In this document: piece by piece, positions 1 through 9,341 of the stretch
Position numbering within the stretch: the stretch's first letter is position 1
How the letters are laid out: each line of letters opens with the position of its first letter
NCBI GenBank assembly: GCA_019918135.1
Contig: WBZZ01004788.1
Location: 98,501 to 162,500, forward strand
Direction: 5' to 3'
Length of the DNA stretch: 64,000 nt
Source of the DNA: Paulinella micropora
Lineage: Eukaryota > Cercozoa > Imbricatea > Euglyphida > Paulinellidae
Program-made: the position numbers and the translations under genes
Notes under the pieces: model-generated
Database searches by the model: none
Told to the model about the DNA's origin: nothing
What the model saw: only the letters and a program-made list of their open reading frames with translations

Positions 1-46
1 TGGCCATCACCTGCTCGGGCGTTGTGCTTACAAACGACAGTGCTAG

Positions 47-304
<258 letters not shown>

Positions 305-310
<6 letters not shown>

Positions 311-1380
311 CAAAAAAACCACCTCCCTCCCACTCTCGTCGCCCCTCTCACCTTTGCTCTGCACCTCCCTGCCTCTAGGGAAGTTGAGAGGGCAGAAAAA
401 CATTTTCGTGTGAGTAAAAGGCCAGCGGGTTTCTCCCCGCGGGAAAACGTCCGATTCCTCTGCTAGCCTCCGGAACGGCCCCTGCTAAATTTGGCGCCAA
501 ATTGTGCCGTCTGGAGGTAGGGTGCGTGATACGGTCCAGCCGGGCAGTACGTCTTAGCTTTCCCGGGGAAACAGCCGTAAGCGCCAATTTGGCACCAAAA
601 TCTACCTGCGCAAAAAGAAAATCCCACACAGACGCTCGGCTGGCCGCCGTGAGGAAAACGTCCTCCCCCTCCCTCTCACTCTCTTCGCCCCTCTCACCTT
701 CGTCGCCCCTCTCGCCTTCGTCGCCCCTCTCACCTTCGTCGCCCCTCTCACCTTTGTCGCCCCGCTCCCTTTGTCGCCCCGCTCCCCTTTGCTCTGCACC
801 TCCGTGCCTCTAGGGAAGGTGAGAGGGCCGAAAAACATTTTCGTGCGAGTAAAAGGCCCGCGGGTTTCTCCCCGCGGGAAAACGTCCGATTTCTCTGCTA
901 GCCTCCGGAACGGCCCCTGCTAAATTTGGCGCCAAATTGTGCCGTCCGGAGGCAGGGTGCGTGATACGGTCCAGCCAGGCAGTACGTCTTAGCCTTCCCG
1001 GGGAAACAGCCGTAAGCGCCAATTTGGCGCCAAAATCTACCTGCGCAAAAAGAAAATCCCACACAGACCCAACGCCGCCGTGAGGAAGACATCCTCCCCC
1101 TTCCCTCTCACTCTCGTCGCCCCTCTCACTCTCGTCGCCCTCTCACTCTCGTCGCCCCTCTCACCGTCGTCGCCCCTCTCACCTTCGTCGTCCCTCTCAC
1201 TCTTGTCGCCCCGCTCCCCTTTGCTCTGCACCTCCCTGCATCTAGGGAAGGTGAGAAAGCCGAAAAACATTTTCGTGCGAGTAAAAGGCCCGCGGGTTTC
1301 TCCGCGGGAAAACGTCCGATTTCTCTGCTAGCCTCCGGAACGGCCCCTGCTAAATTTGACGCCAAATTGTAGCAATTTAT
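305..1380. repeat. RepA array: three ~430 bp units with E2F-like palindromes
   Basis: Landmark ATTTTCGTG recurs at 401, 837 and 1269, giving units of about 435 bp. Each unit holds a CTCTCACCTTCGTCGCCC-type minisatellite, a CCCGCGGG palindrome, a TTTGGCGCCAAA palindrome and the string GCGTGATACGGTCCAGCC. The ORFs across it are low-complexity by-products of the minisatellite and are not genes. Two inverted copies occur at 19560-20420. Confidence 0.9.
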
Positions 1381-1487
1381 TCAATTAAATCCTTTTCTAG
1401 ACAGTGACGGAAGTTCCGCTGAGTTTGTTACTTTGGGCTCTGCCATTTGGGCCAAGCCAGGAAATGTATCGAAGGGCGGGGCAAGCT

Positions 1488-1515
1488 TAAAGCTTTAATA
1501 AATTTTTCTTGTCGC
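1488..1515 (-). terminator. AT-rich 3' end of the 1519-2405 gene
   Basis: AAGCTTTAATAAATTTTTCTT lies just past the stop codon of the leftward gene. TTTAATAAA/TTTAATTAAAA elements recur at most gene ends in this window and probably mark 3'-end formation. Confidence 0.45.
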
Positions 1516-1518
1516 TTT

Positions 1519-2405
1519 TTACATATAGAAACCTGACGGTAGTGTCAGGGAACTAGCGGACGGCAACTGCAGCATGCTGGGCGGGCCTTGTGCCCACGGC
1601 AACCGCAGCGCGGCGGCCGCCGACCGCACAGGAGCGGCCCTTTCCAGCACGGCACGGAACGCGCGCGGGTTTACGATGTTGGCCACCAGCTCGATCACGA
1701 CGTGAGCCGGCAAGAAGTATACGATCTCAATGGCCATGGCGTCTGGTCCCAGCCCCAGCGTTGTCTGCAAAAATTGGCTTGGGAAAAGCAGCACGTCTAG
1801 CTGGGCCAAGACTTCCCACCTATTAACGTGAGCGTAGTGGCGCAACCTAGGCTGTTGTTCGAGCTGCGCGGCCCGCAGCTTATCGTAGAAGCCGCCCCGG
1901 GGAAAGAACTTTTTCAGGATGGCGCCCATGTTGGTCCTGAAAGTCAAGTTCGCCAGGCTCTCATAGTCCCCGAAACGGCCGTCTGTGTCTGCGGGGATAG
2001 TTCTTGCGCGTTGCAAAACTGTGGCAAGCTCAGGTCCAACCAAAAGTCAGGCGGCCTCGGCGGCGGCGCTGTGTGCAAGAAGTGCACGAGGCGCAGATCG
2101 TCGCCCGCCAACCGTTGCAACTCTAGAAAAACGTCTGTCAGGTGCACAGCTCCGCCCAAGGACACTACCTCCTTCTTGATGCTGGTGTGCCATAAGCTAT
2201 CCGACGCCTGAAAGTCTGCCTCGTCCACCGCGTGCACATAGCCTGGGCGCCCGCCGAGGGTGTGCGCTAGCCGTACGCTCGGGGTGCTAAGCCACACTGA
2301 CCTCTGCCCGGGCACCAGGCCGAAATCGATGCCCGCTACCAATTCCGGCGCACACTGCAGCACTGCCAGTGCGTAGTACCTCGTAGCCTGACGCCCGGAT
2401 ACCAT
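1519..2405 (-). pseudogene. Uncharacterised ~290-residue protein, one apparent frameshift
   Basis: Two overlapping leftward frames look like one gene. The first frame (2405 down to 1944) starts MVSGRQATRYYALAVLQCAP and runs through hydrophobic/acidic segments to PPDFW; the second frame takes over at 2043 with VGPELATVLQRARTIP and continues to 1519. The second frame has only a TTG at its start. A one-base gain in the AAAA run at 2042-2045 would join them as PPDF-LVGPEL. Composition is normal for neighbouring GC-rich genes in both halves. I recognise no domain. The product looks globular, without signal peptide or membrane segment. The frameshift may be a sequencing error, a real lesion or programmed slippage. 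Confidence 0.6.
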
Positions 2406-2487
2406 AGTCCCACTCCCTCCCCCGGTCTAGAGCAACAGTCAGTCGGACGGGGGGAAAGGGGGTGGGGATGGAAGAAGGGAGGGCGCC

Positions 2488-2517
2488 TAGGGGGGGGGGT
2501 GCCCCCCCCCCGCCAAG
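2488..2517. promoter_or_regulatory. G-run/C-run hairpin between divergent genes
   Basis: A run of nine or more G is followed by TG and a run of nine C, giving a near-perfect stem. It lies about 85 bp upstream of the leftward start at 2405 and about 100 bp upstream of the rightward start at 2618. The same structure recurs before many genes here. Confidence 0.5.
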
Positions 2518-2617
2518 CAATGTTCGCTCTCAAAGGCTTTCCTCTCCCCCTGTCCACCCGGCCTAAAACCTCGCACGCAACAGGAAAAGAAGGCGGGAGA
2601 AGAAAAAGACACGGACA

Positions 2618-2866
2618 ATGAGCCAGCAACAAGAAAACACAACAGGAAGCCTTGGCGCGCCATCATCTCTCTTAGAAGCAAGTATTCCGAGGCAGACCCT
2701 GCAGGAGCAGGCCGAGCGAAGTCTGCAGGAGCAACCAGACCAGTCAGAAAGAGAAGAGGACCAAGAAGGAGAAGACTTCGACTTGGAAGAGGAAGACATA
2801 GACATTATAGGCCTAGACGTGCGCAAGGGTTTGGCCTGGGTCAATCGAAGCAAGCCTTTCTTTTGA
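2618..2866 (+). CDS. Small acidic Gln/Glu-rich protein
   Basis: This 82-residue protein starts at an ATG that follows a purine-rich leader; CGCACGCAACAG just upstream resembles a splice acceptor. Residues 1-45 are rich in Gln, Ser and Glu (repeats like LQEQAERSLQEQ), and residues 45-65 form a strongly acidic stretch (SEREEDQEGEDFDLEEED). The end, DVRKGLAWVNRSKPFF, is more basic and hydrophobic. It is probably largely disordered, perhaps a regulator or a nucleic-acid-mimic type protein, but no family is recognised. An AT-rich terminator-like stretch follows within 40 bp, supporting a real transcription unit. Confidence is moderate because the ORF is short. Confidence 0.6.
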   Translation: MSQQQENTTGSLGAPSSLLEASIPRQTLQEQAERSLQEQPDQSEREEDQEGEDFDLEEEDIDIIGLDVRKGLAWVNRSKPFF

Positions 2867-2898
2867 AAGTTCCGTGGTGCAAGTTGGAGCAGATCAAA

Positions 2899-2940
2899 GT
2901 TATTTATTTATTTTTTTCTTCTTGTAATTAAAAAAGCTTG
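2899..2940 (+). terminator. AT-rich 3' element after the acidic protein gene
   Basis: TTATTTATTTATTTTTTTC is followed by GTAATTAAAAAAGCTT. This matches the recurrent 3'-end pattern of the window. Confidence 0.45.
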
Positions 2941-3210
2941 ACAAGACTCGAAAGCAGACACTAGCTTAAAAACATGCAGGAAGCAGTTCATGCCTGACAC
3001 AAAAAAAGCTCCCCCCACCACGATTGACGCTGGGGGTCCATGTAAAGAAGTTCCATGTCATTGCACGGGAGGGGGTGGGTAAAGGGGGACAAGGGGAGGG
3101 GGGGGTGCTTTCCACCCCTGCCCACCGCTCTTGTCCTTCCCTTGAGTCTGGGAGAGGAAAAAATAAGAAATCTCTTTGGCTGGGGGTCTTTTGCAGAATA
3201 AAGGAGGAGC

Positions 3211-4176
3211 ATGAAAAAAAACGCAGGCCCGGCGCACAGGCGCCCTTTGCCTAATTACGTGTGGCTGGGCGTGCGTGACTTCTTGTGCTGCCAAGACCTG
3301 CTTCAGCTGTCACGGGTCCTGCCGTTTTTGCTCCAGGACTCGGCGGCAAAAGTGTGGCCTTGGGTCGGTTATCGCTTGCGAGAGGAGCTAAAGCTGAGCA
3401 GACCCGACCACAGGTTGTTGCTTGCCGCCTGGGGCCTGGTCTGGGGCGAAGCCAGGGTTGCTATTCGCGATGTAAAGCTGGACGCGGCTAGCGGCTGTCC
3501 AGCCCAAGTAATGCGGCAGTTGCGCGGGCTGCAGGTCGAAAGCCTGTCCTTGGAGGGCGTGACCGCGGGCCTGTGCGAAGCGCTAGCCCTAATGCCCACA
3601 GCGCTTCCGGCCCTACAAATCCTGACGCTGCAGTTTTGCAAGCAGGTCGGAAACGTGGAGCTGCGCGCCCTGTCGAGCGCCCCCAGGCTACGGCGTCTTG
3701 ACCTGTATGGCTGCCTCCAAATCACTGACGAGGGGCTTTCGTACTTGTCGCCGCTTACGAGCTTGGAGTTTCTGAATCTGGGCTACTGCCGGCAGATCAC
3801 GGATTGCGGACTAGGGCTTTTACCGGCAGCTAGCCTGCAGCACCTGCACCTTAGCAATTGCCCGCGGATCACGAGAGCAGGGATCGCGCTTTTACCAACG
3901 GCTCAGCTACGGACCTTGAACCTTACATACTGTCGACAGGCCAGCGACGAGTGGCTGCTAGCATTGTCGGGCTGTCGACTGTTGCAACAGCTAAACCTAA
4001 ACGGTTGTAGCCAAATCACGGACAAGGGGCTGCAGCACATTTCTGCGCTTGAGGAGCTGCGATATCTGGACCTCGATCGTTGCGTGAGCATCACAGACGC
4101 GGGTCTGGCGCACGTGTCTAAGCTCCGGTGTCTTCGGAGCTTGTTTCTGTCAATGTGCCCCTCATTACAGACGTAG
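3211..4176 (+). CDS. F-box-like / cysteine-type leucine-rich repeat protein
   Basis: The 321-residue product has an N-terminal F-box-like helix cluster (about residues 13-55, PNYVWLGVRDFLCCQDLLQL) followed by at least seven cysteine-containing LRRs of the AMN1/FBXL type from about residue 110, with repeats of the form LRRLDLYGCLQITDEGLSYL. F-box proteins bridge Skp1-cullin ubiquitin ligases to substrates, and the LRR arc supplies substrate binding. In a virus it would redirect host protein turnover (inference). The ATG lies 14 bp after TCTTTTGCAGAATAAAGG, which resembles a 3' splice site. A G-rich/C-rich hairpin sits about 100 bp upstream. It is convergent with the NADAR gene, and a C-run/G-run hairpin and an AATTAAAA element separate the two. 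The gene is intact. Related LRR genes are at 14.6, 20.8 and 27.2 kb. Confidence 0.9.
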   Translation: MKKNAGPAHRRPLPNYVWLGVRDFLCCQDLLQLSRVLPFLLQDSAAKVWPWVGYRLREELKLSRPDHRLLLAAWGLVWGEARVAIRDVKLDAASGCPAQVMRQLRGLQVESLSLEGVTAGLCEALALMPTALPALQILTLQFCKQVGNVELRALSSAPRLRRLDLYGCLQITDEGLSYLSPLTSLEFLNLGYCRQITDCGLGLLPAASLQHLHLSNCPRITRAGIALLPTAQLRTLNLTYCRQASDEWLLALSGCRLLQQLNLNGCSQITDKGLQHISALEELRYLDLDRCVSITDAGLAHVSKLRCLRSLFLSMCPSLQT

Positions 4177-4311
4177 GGCTCGTCACCTGTCGAACCTCGC
4201 GCAGCTGGCGCCAACTCCACCTTTTTTTCAAGTTTGGGGGTTACTGTGCCAGGAGCGCGATTCTATCAGACAGAATCCCCGGCCTTATAGTTAGGGCATG
4301 GTGGCCCGCGC

Positions 4312-4412
4312 TAGCCCCCCCCCCCCCTCCCGTGCGCCAGCCCCGTGACGGCGGGGGAGGGGGGGGGCTGGGAAGGTGCCACCTTGTCTAACTTTTAATT
4401 AAAAAGAAAATT
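4312..4412. terminator. Bidirectional C-run/G-run hairpin plus TTTTAATTAAAA
   Basis: Between two convergent genes, a run of 14 C with CCTCCCG pairs with GGGGGAGGGGGGGGC at 4355-4369 around a short loop. The palindrome TTTTAATTAAAAAG follows at about 4396. The position suggests 3'-end formation for both genes. Confidence 0.5.
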
Positions 4413-4457
4413 CCTTTTTCTGTACTTTCTTAATTCTAGAATAAATTAGGCAGGGCC

Positions 4458-5162
4458 TTATTCTACAGCCTGTATGCGCGCTCTTTTTTGTCCGTGCGCC
4501 CTAGTCTCTGGTCGAGTGCCTGGAAGAGGAGTGGGAGTTAGGTCGTGCTTCGTGTTGTTGTGACAGGCAAGTACTGTGGGCGGCAGGCGGCGCGCCAACG
4601 CGTTGTCTAGCTGCAGTGACAGGGCGTCGCGGGCTTGTCGCAGGGCCTCGCCAAGCAGGTTCTGCCCTGGCCAAGCCTCCCTTTGTCGTGCCAGGGGATC
4701 ATGTCGACTTAGCCCCATGGACCACACCATATCAAGCGGGTTTGCCTCGGCTATGTAGCGTGGGGCCGTGGCTAGCAAAAGTGCGAGCAGCACTGGATTC
4801 TGACTAAGCTTGAGCAGGTTGGCCTGGTACACAAGGTCCTTGCGCCTTATGCTCCAGATCGCTTCGTCTACGCCAACAACTTCATCCGCCAATTGTCGCT
4901 GGACGTGCGGCGGCGAGGCGCACAGTATGGCCCGCTGGGAATGCAGATCTCCAAACAATAGCGCTTTGCGGTACCCCAGATACTGTTCTACACAGTTGTA
5001 GCTAATTAAACGCCCCTCTGTGTTCTCAGTAAAGGTCGCGGGGTACCACGCCGAAGCCCAGCTATGTCGGCTGGCAAAGAAATAAAAGCCTGTGTTTTTC
5101 TTGTTCCTGGTTTTGCGAAGGCTTCTTCTGACAGGCGAGGGTTGCTTTCCTTTTCTAGTCAT
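4458..5162 (-). CDS. NADAR / YbiA-like protein
   Basis: This 234-residue protein fits the NADAR (YbiA-like) N-glycosidase superfamily. After a basic N-terminus (residues 1-22), the domain spans about 24-182: the conserved Glu block NCVEQYLGYRKALLFGD (56-72), DEAIW (99-103), KLSQNPVLLALLLAT (118-132), EANPLDMVWSMG (139-150) and WPGQNLLGEAL (164-174), all in family order and spacing. Known members cleave N-glycosidic bonds in riboflavin-pathway intermediates or remove ADP-ribose from modified guanine; phages and giant viruses carry them. The C-terminal ~50 residues are Pro/Arg-rich and outside the family. The conserved catalytic-face residues are present, so activity is plausible, although the substrate cannot be read from sequence. 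The gene is intact. Confidence 0.88.
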   Translation of the reverse strand: MTRKGKQPSPVRRSLRKTRNKKNTGFYFFASRHSWASAWYPATFTENTEGRLISYNCVEQYLGYRKALLFGDLHSQRAILCASPPHVQRQLADEVVGVDEAIWSIRRKDLVYQANLLKLSQNPVLLALLLATAPRYIAEANPLDMVWSMGLSRHDPLARQREAWPGQNLLGEALRQARDALSLQLDNALARRLPPTVLACHNNTKHDLTPTPLPGTRPETRAHGQKRARIQAVE

Positions 5163-5394
5163 TTACACCCAAAACAAAACAAAAGTCTTTAGAATTCAAA
5201 AAAAAAGATGTCACGTGCTCCTAGCCTTCAAGCGGAAGCTTTCTCACCCTCTTGCCTTTAGCACTTTGTATTAAGCGTAAAACAATATCGAGCTTTTAAT
5301 AATAAAATGCACTTTTTTCAACGCGCTTGCCCTCTCCCCAATCCCTCCGGTGCCAAGTCTGGGATTGTCAAAATTTAATAAGACCTTTGCACTT

Positions 5395-5575
5395 TTTTGG
5401 CGCCCCCTTTCTTTCCTCCCCTTCCCCCCCTCCCTCTTTCCCCCCCTCCCTCTTTCCTCCCCTTCCCGTTCTCTTCCCCCCCCCCCCCTTCCCCTGACAT
5501 CCGTCTGTTCAGAGAGTGGGGAGGGGGGGGGGGTGGGGGGGGGGGGGAAGAGGGGGGTGTACCCCCTTGGATGAG
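5395..5575. repeat. Homopyrimidine then homopurine tract
   Basis: About 100 bp of C/T-rich sequence (CCCCTTCCCCCCCTCCCTC type) is followed by about 60 bp of G-rich sequence containing runs of 10-13 G. ORFs here are pure low complexity. The tract lies upstream of the NADAR gene and of the 5649-5824 ORF and could fold into triplex or quadruplex structures. Confidence 0.7.
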
Positions 5576-5648
5576 CTCCCCAAAAAAAGTCTACCTATTT
5601 CTGGCACCCCCGCAGGCCACAAATCAAAGTATTCATTTTGTTTTCAGG

Positions 5649-5824
5649 TACAGGCACGACAACAAGAAGAGCAACTGGCCTTTGATGAACTCTGTCGCGA
5701 TTACAATTTCTGTCTAGAAGATTTTTTGTACTTGTGTGCGCGCGTGCGTTTAAAAGTCATTAAATCCACCTTTGGACGCACTCGCGCACAGAACCAGAGG
5801 CACCAAGATTTATGCCACTCGTGA
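5649..5824 (+). CDS. Possible exon: charged helical peptide without its own ATG
   Basis: An open frame starts directly after CATTTTGTTTTCAG, a good 3' splice-site look-alike, and encodes about 58 residues (QARQQEEQLAFDELCRDY, then LEDFLYLCARVRLKV) to a TGA. Residue composition is coding-like (amphipathic helices, few low-complexity stretches), unlike the G-rich ORF joined to it upstream. There is no in-frame ATG after the acceptor, so if real it is a terminal exon. No family is recognised, and the 5' exon was not identified. Confidence 0.3.
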
Positions 5825-5867
5825 ACTTAGCACGGAGGTCCAAGACCGGAAAAAGAAAAGAGGAGAG

Positions 5868-5894
5868 AAAGTGGGGGGGGGGGCGCCCCCCCCT
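5868..5894 (+). promoter_or_regulatory. G-run/C-run hairpin upstream of the 6000 gene
   Basis: GTGGGGGGGGGGCGCCCCCC followed by CC forms a stem with almost no loop, about 110 bp before the ATG at 6000. Confidence 0.5.
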
Positions 5895-5999
5895 TTCTTC
5901 CACAATCTGGAGGGAGCCAATCCCCGACCCATTCAGCGAGCATCCCCTTGCAGAAACCGTCAGGGCTGAATATATATCGTAGCAACCATAGCGTTCTAA

Positions 6000-6371
6000 A
6001 TGGAAACGTCTACGCCAGAACATGACAGGGGGGTATGCTGGAAGCAGACAGTGCGCACTATTTGTTCGCCACTTGGCATCGTCGTGCGTGGTTCACAGCG
6101 GCTCTGGGATGTCACTCTGCGAACCCTCATTTGGGTCGTAGCGATTGCGGCCCTAGCGGTGATTGGCAACGGCGCATTTCGCTACCCGGCCCCGCTGGAG
6201 CAAGAGCAGCGTTGGCTCAAGCAAGCGACCTGTGCCGGTCTCAGCGCCATCATTGTATGCCTTGGAGCCTTGTACGTGAAGCTTCGACAGCTCGTGGACG
6301 CGATCTACGAATCCCAGCGCCAGGACACCTCGACCAACCTGGACCCCAGCGCCTTTGTGCCTCTAAACTGA
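6000..6371 (+). CDS. Small two-helix membrane protein
   Basis: The 123-residue product has two hydrophobic helices: about 42-60 (LIWVVAIAALAVIGNGAF) and about 77-92 (TCAGLSAIIVCLGALYV), separated by a charged loop (EQEQRWLKQ). The N-terminal 40 residues contain Cys and basic residues, and the C-terminal tail is polar and ends in VPLN. It probably sits in a membrane as a hairpin. The ATG is 33 bp after a CCCCTTGCAG acceptor-like site and downstream of a G/C hairpin. ATTAAAAAGC follows the stop. No family is recognised. The gene is intact. Confidence 0.65.
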   Translation: METSTPEHDRGVCWKQTVRTICSPLGIVVRGSQRLWDVTLRTLIWVVAIAALAVIGNGAFRYPAPLEQEQRWLKQATCAGLSAIIVCLGALYVKLRQLVDAIYESQRQDTSTNLDPSAFVPLN

Positions 6372-6514
6372 ATTAAAAAGCTCGTGGCCGCCCCCCCTTA
6401 ATTTCTAAAGACTGCAGATTTTCGACTTGTACTTTTTTTTGGTTCAAATCTTATAAGCAAATACTTAGTAGGCACGGAAGGGCCAAGAAAGTACTAATTA
6501 ACAGTGGTGGTGGA

Positions 6515-6600
6515 CGGGGAGAGGAAGGAGGGGGGGGGGAAGGGAAGGAGAGGGAAGAAGGGGGAGGGAGGGAAGGTGGGGCGAAAGAAAAAAAGGGGAG
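6515..6600. repeat. G-rich purine tract before the 6677 gene
   Basis: Imperfect GGAAGGAGGGGGGGG repeats run up to about 80 bp before the ATG at 6677. This is the single-strand version of the G-run structures found before other genes. Confidence 0.6.
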
Positions 6601-6676
6601 ACAAAAAATCAAGTAGGTGATTTATTCGATTAAAAAGCTTTTTACCTACCAAGGTAAACAAAGAAAAGACCTAACG

Positions 6677-7861
6677 ATGATGCCATTGGCTTTGTTCGGT
6701 CTGTGTGCGCTGCTGCCCTTCTCGACAGCCTTGCTCCCTGTCGTGCCGACTCCGTACTGGTTGCAGTGGCACGGCAAGGCTTCCACTACTTGCCCAGACC
6801 TGGATGCTTTTTTGGCGTGCGGGAACGGACTGTCAACCGAGACTATTTCCTACTTGGGGCCTACTGCTCGCTGTGAGCGTACGTACGCTTTGGCGGCGGC
6901 CGTCAGCGCCTCCGCCTCGGTAGTCGCCAGAACCGCGCTGAATGCCAGCAGCTGCCCACTCAAGGCCTATGATAACACATTCGGGCGTGTGGTAAACGGC
7001 ATCAACCCGGATCTGGTGTGCAACACTGGTTTGGGGACTGGAGTATTGCCGGATGGACACTTTATCCACATTGAGCAGGCCATCCGCATGCGTCACAGCA
7101 CCAGTGCCCCGGGCCCTACCGCGTGGGTCGCGCCGCTCAAATCTATCTTTCCAGCGCAGTGCGCCGATGGCTGGACAGCGAGCCCCGCGACAGGAATGTG
7201 CGTGCCATTGACGACGCAGCCCCCTGCGGGAACGACCTCGCCGCCCGCGCCCACCGCCTCGCCCGGCTTCATCAACTGTGTGACTGGACGCGCGAACCTG
7301 AGCTCAGTGACCTCGTGCTACAGAAATTACTACGCACCGGCGTCGTTCTACCCAACTCCCCAGTTCCCCAGTACACAGGAGGTGCTGGAGCTCCGGGCCG
7401 CCGTGCGTGGCCTGCTGGACAATGACGGCGATTGCAACGGCGTGCAGCTGGGCGCTGCTATCAACGCGTACATGTCCATTTTCCCGTTTACCGACAACAC
7501 CTACGGCTCGCAGTATTGTCTGCTGATGGATAGCAGAGATGCCAACGGAGATGGTGTCTTTGACAAAGGCTTTGGCTTAATTGCAGTGGCCAACCGCAGG
7601 GTTGACATCCATCGTTATTTAGTCCACAGCGCGCCGCACCCTCTGTCTGACGCCGAAACTGAGGTTGAAGCCATGACGTTGCTGGCTGCAACCGGAAGCC
7701 ACGTTGGCGTGGTGTCTGGCATGCGTCGAGACACTACAGCACAGGCTAGCGCTTGCCAGAGCGACTATACCGTCATGGACGGCGCCCACGAAATCGCGAG
7801 CGCCTTTCACGCTGTGCTCTTGGAAGTTCGTCAGTGGTACGTAGACCACAGCGTTGCGTAA
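6677..7861 (+). CDS. Secreted Cys-rich protein with an EF-hand-like loop
   Basis: The 394-residue product begins MMPLALFGLCALLPFSTALL, a clean signal peptide, so the start is placed at 6677 and not at upstream in-frame near-cognate codons. The mature part has many Cys residues and two similar halves around a Pro/Thr linker (TTQPPAGTTSPPAPTASPG, about residues 182-200). The N-terminal half contains WLQWHGKASTTCPDLDAF, and the C-terminal half contains a calcium-loop-like DANGDGVFD. It is probably extracellular, on a particle or in the host lumen. I recognise no enzyme family. A broken paralogue follows 165 bp downstream, so the pair arose by tandem duplication. The gene is intact. Confidence 0.8.
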   Translation: MMPLALFGLCALLPFSTALLPVVPTPYWLQWHGKASTTCPDLDAFLACGNGLSTETISYLGPTARCERTYALAAAVSASASVVARTALNASSCPLKAYDNTFGRVVNGINPDLVCNTGLGTGVLPDGHFIHIEQAIRMRHSTSAPGPTAWVAPLKSIFPAQCADGWTASPATGMCVPLTTQPPAGTTSPPAPTASPGFINCVTGRANLSSVTSCYRNYYAPASFYPTPQFPSTQEVLELRAAVRGLLDNDGDCNGVQLGAAINAYMSIFPFTDNTYGSQYCLLMDSRDANGDGVFDKGFGLIAVANRRVDIHRYLVHSAPHPLSDAETEVEAMTLLAATGSHVGVVSGMRRDTTAQASACQSDYTVMDGAHEIASAFHAVLLEVRQWYVDHSVA

Positions 7862-7879
7862 TAAGAAAGCAAGCCAACG

Positions 7880-7975
7880 GGGGAGGGGGGTGTGGGGACA
7901 GAGGACGAAAGGGGGGTGTGGGGACAGAGGACGAAGGGGGGGAGAGGGGAGGGGAGGGGAGAGAGAGAGAGAAGA
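7880..7975. repeat. G-rich minisatellite
   Basis: Two copies of GGTGTGGGGACAGAGGACGA are followed by GGGGAGGGGAGGGGAGAGAG. It lies between the paralogous secreted-protein genes, about 50-145 bp before the ATG at 8026. Confidence 0.7.
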
Positions 7976-8025
7976 CTAAATAAAAGTCGTTCTTTTTTTT
8001 TGCGCAGGACATATTCAATTAAGAA

Positions 8026-9280
8026 ATGTCATTCCGGGCCTTGCCACTGCACACGTTGCTGGCAACATGTGCAGTAGCCTTTGTGTGTGAAGCTGCGACG
8101 GGGCGCAGCACGAGCGCACCAACAAGCGCCGCCGAGCCCTGGCCCATGCCTTTCTGGGTGCAGTGGCACGGTAAGGGGGTGACGGATTGTCCGGATTTGG
8201 ATGCCTTCCTGACGTGTGGAGGGGGCAAATCGACGGACGGAGCGTCCTACAGCGGCGGGGGTGCGCCCTGTGCAATCACACTTGCTCTGGCTAAAGCCGT
8301 CGTCAGCGCTAGCCAGAGCATAACAGCCGGAACCGGCATGGATAATAGTTGCAATCTGAGAGCCTACACCAACGTTTTTGGAAGGTTCGTCAACGGCATT
8401 GCAGCAGACAAGCTGTGCGAGCAGGGGCTTGCGGCGGGGGTACTTCCTAACGGGCGTTTTATTCATGTTGAGCAGTCTATTCGGCTGCGAGCAGAGAATG
8501 GCGTGCCGGGTCCTTCCGTTTGGGTGCAGCCCCTGAAAACAGTCTTTCGCGCACAGTGCGCTGAGGGCTTGGCCGAGAGTCCAGACAGTCTTATGTGTGA
8601 GCGAACCGAGCACGAGGAGGGGCCGGGGCCCGTCTCTGGGGCCGCTAGCACTACCCTGCCTCCCCCCCACGTATTAGTGTGGGAGGCTTTATAGATTGTC
8701 TTTCCGGCTACACTTTCTTGGCAGAAGTAAGCAAGTGTTACCAGAGCCATTACGCGCCCAGCTCTTACTGGCAGGCGGCCAAGTATCCCAGTGTCAACGA
8801 AGCGGATGATCTGAGGACAGTGGTGCGCGCGCTGCTCGAGAGTGATGGCGGGTGTAGCAGTTTGGAGCTAGGCTCTTCTATTGCTGCGCACATGTCTCTC
8901 TCCGTGTTTACCGACGGTACGTACGGGATAGAGTATTGTGTGTTGATGGACAAGAGTGATGCCGATGGCGATAACGTGTACGACAGAGGTTTCGGATGGT
9001 AGCAGTGGCCAATCACAGGCGGGACATTCACCGATACCTAGTATACAGTGGGCCTCACCCCATAACAGACAAAGACACAGAGCTGCAGGTCATGCTCATG
9101 CTGGTGAAGACGGGGGCCCACGCGGCTGTGATATCCGGTGTGCGCCGAGACGTAGTGAAAAACGACAGTACCTGCCACCCAAGCTATTGGTGCATGGACG
9201 GTGCCCACAATGTTGCCAATGCCTTCCATGTGCTGCTCACCGAGACCTGGCGCTGGTATAAAGACAAGACAAGTAACTAA
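8026..9280 (+). pseudogene. Broken paralogue of the 6677 secreted protein
   Basis: Three consecutive frames together match the intact neighbour end to end. Frame one (8026-8694) carries the signal peptide (MSFRALPLHTLLATCAVAF) and the WVQWHGKGVTDCPDLDAF motif. The frame shifts at the CCCCCCC run 8662-8668 into GFIDCLSGYTFLAE and the DADGDNVYD loop, and shifts again at about 8996-9000 (one base missing versus the paralogue) into VAVANHRRDIHRYLVYSGP, ending at 9280. The ATG follows TTTTTTTTGCGCAG. All Cys positions and the EF-hand-like loop are conserved across the breaks. That is compatible with very recent inactivation or with base-calling errors, at least in the C run. Confidence 0.8.
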
Positions 9281-9311
9281 CTAACTAGTCAACAATAACT
9301 CCCTCCACGCA

Positions 9312-9330
9312 GATTTGTTTTTTTAATAAA
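9312..9330. terminator. TTTTTTTAATAAAAG between convergent genes
   Basis: This AT-rich element lies between the ends of the rightward 8026-9280 gene and the leftward RGS gene. Confidence 0.45.
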
Positions 9331-9341
9331 AGTACAGACGA

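Noticed and set aside
602..838. ORFs encoding GATKVRG or SERGDAS-like peptide repeats
   Set aside because: Produced by the RepA minisatellite in whichever frame is open; no conserved start or end.
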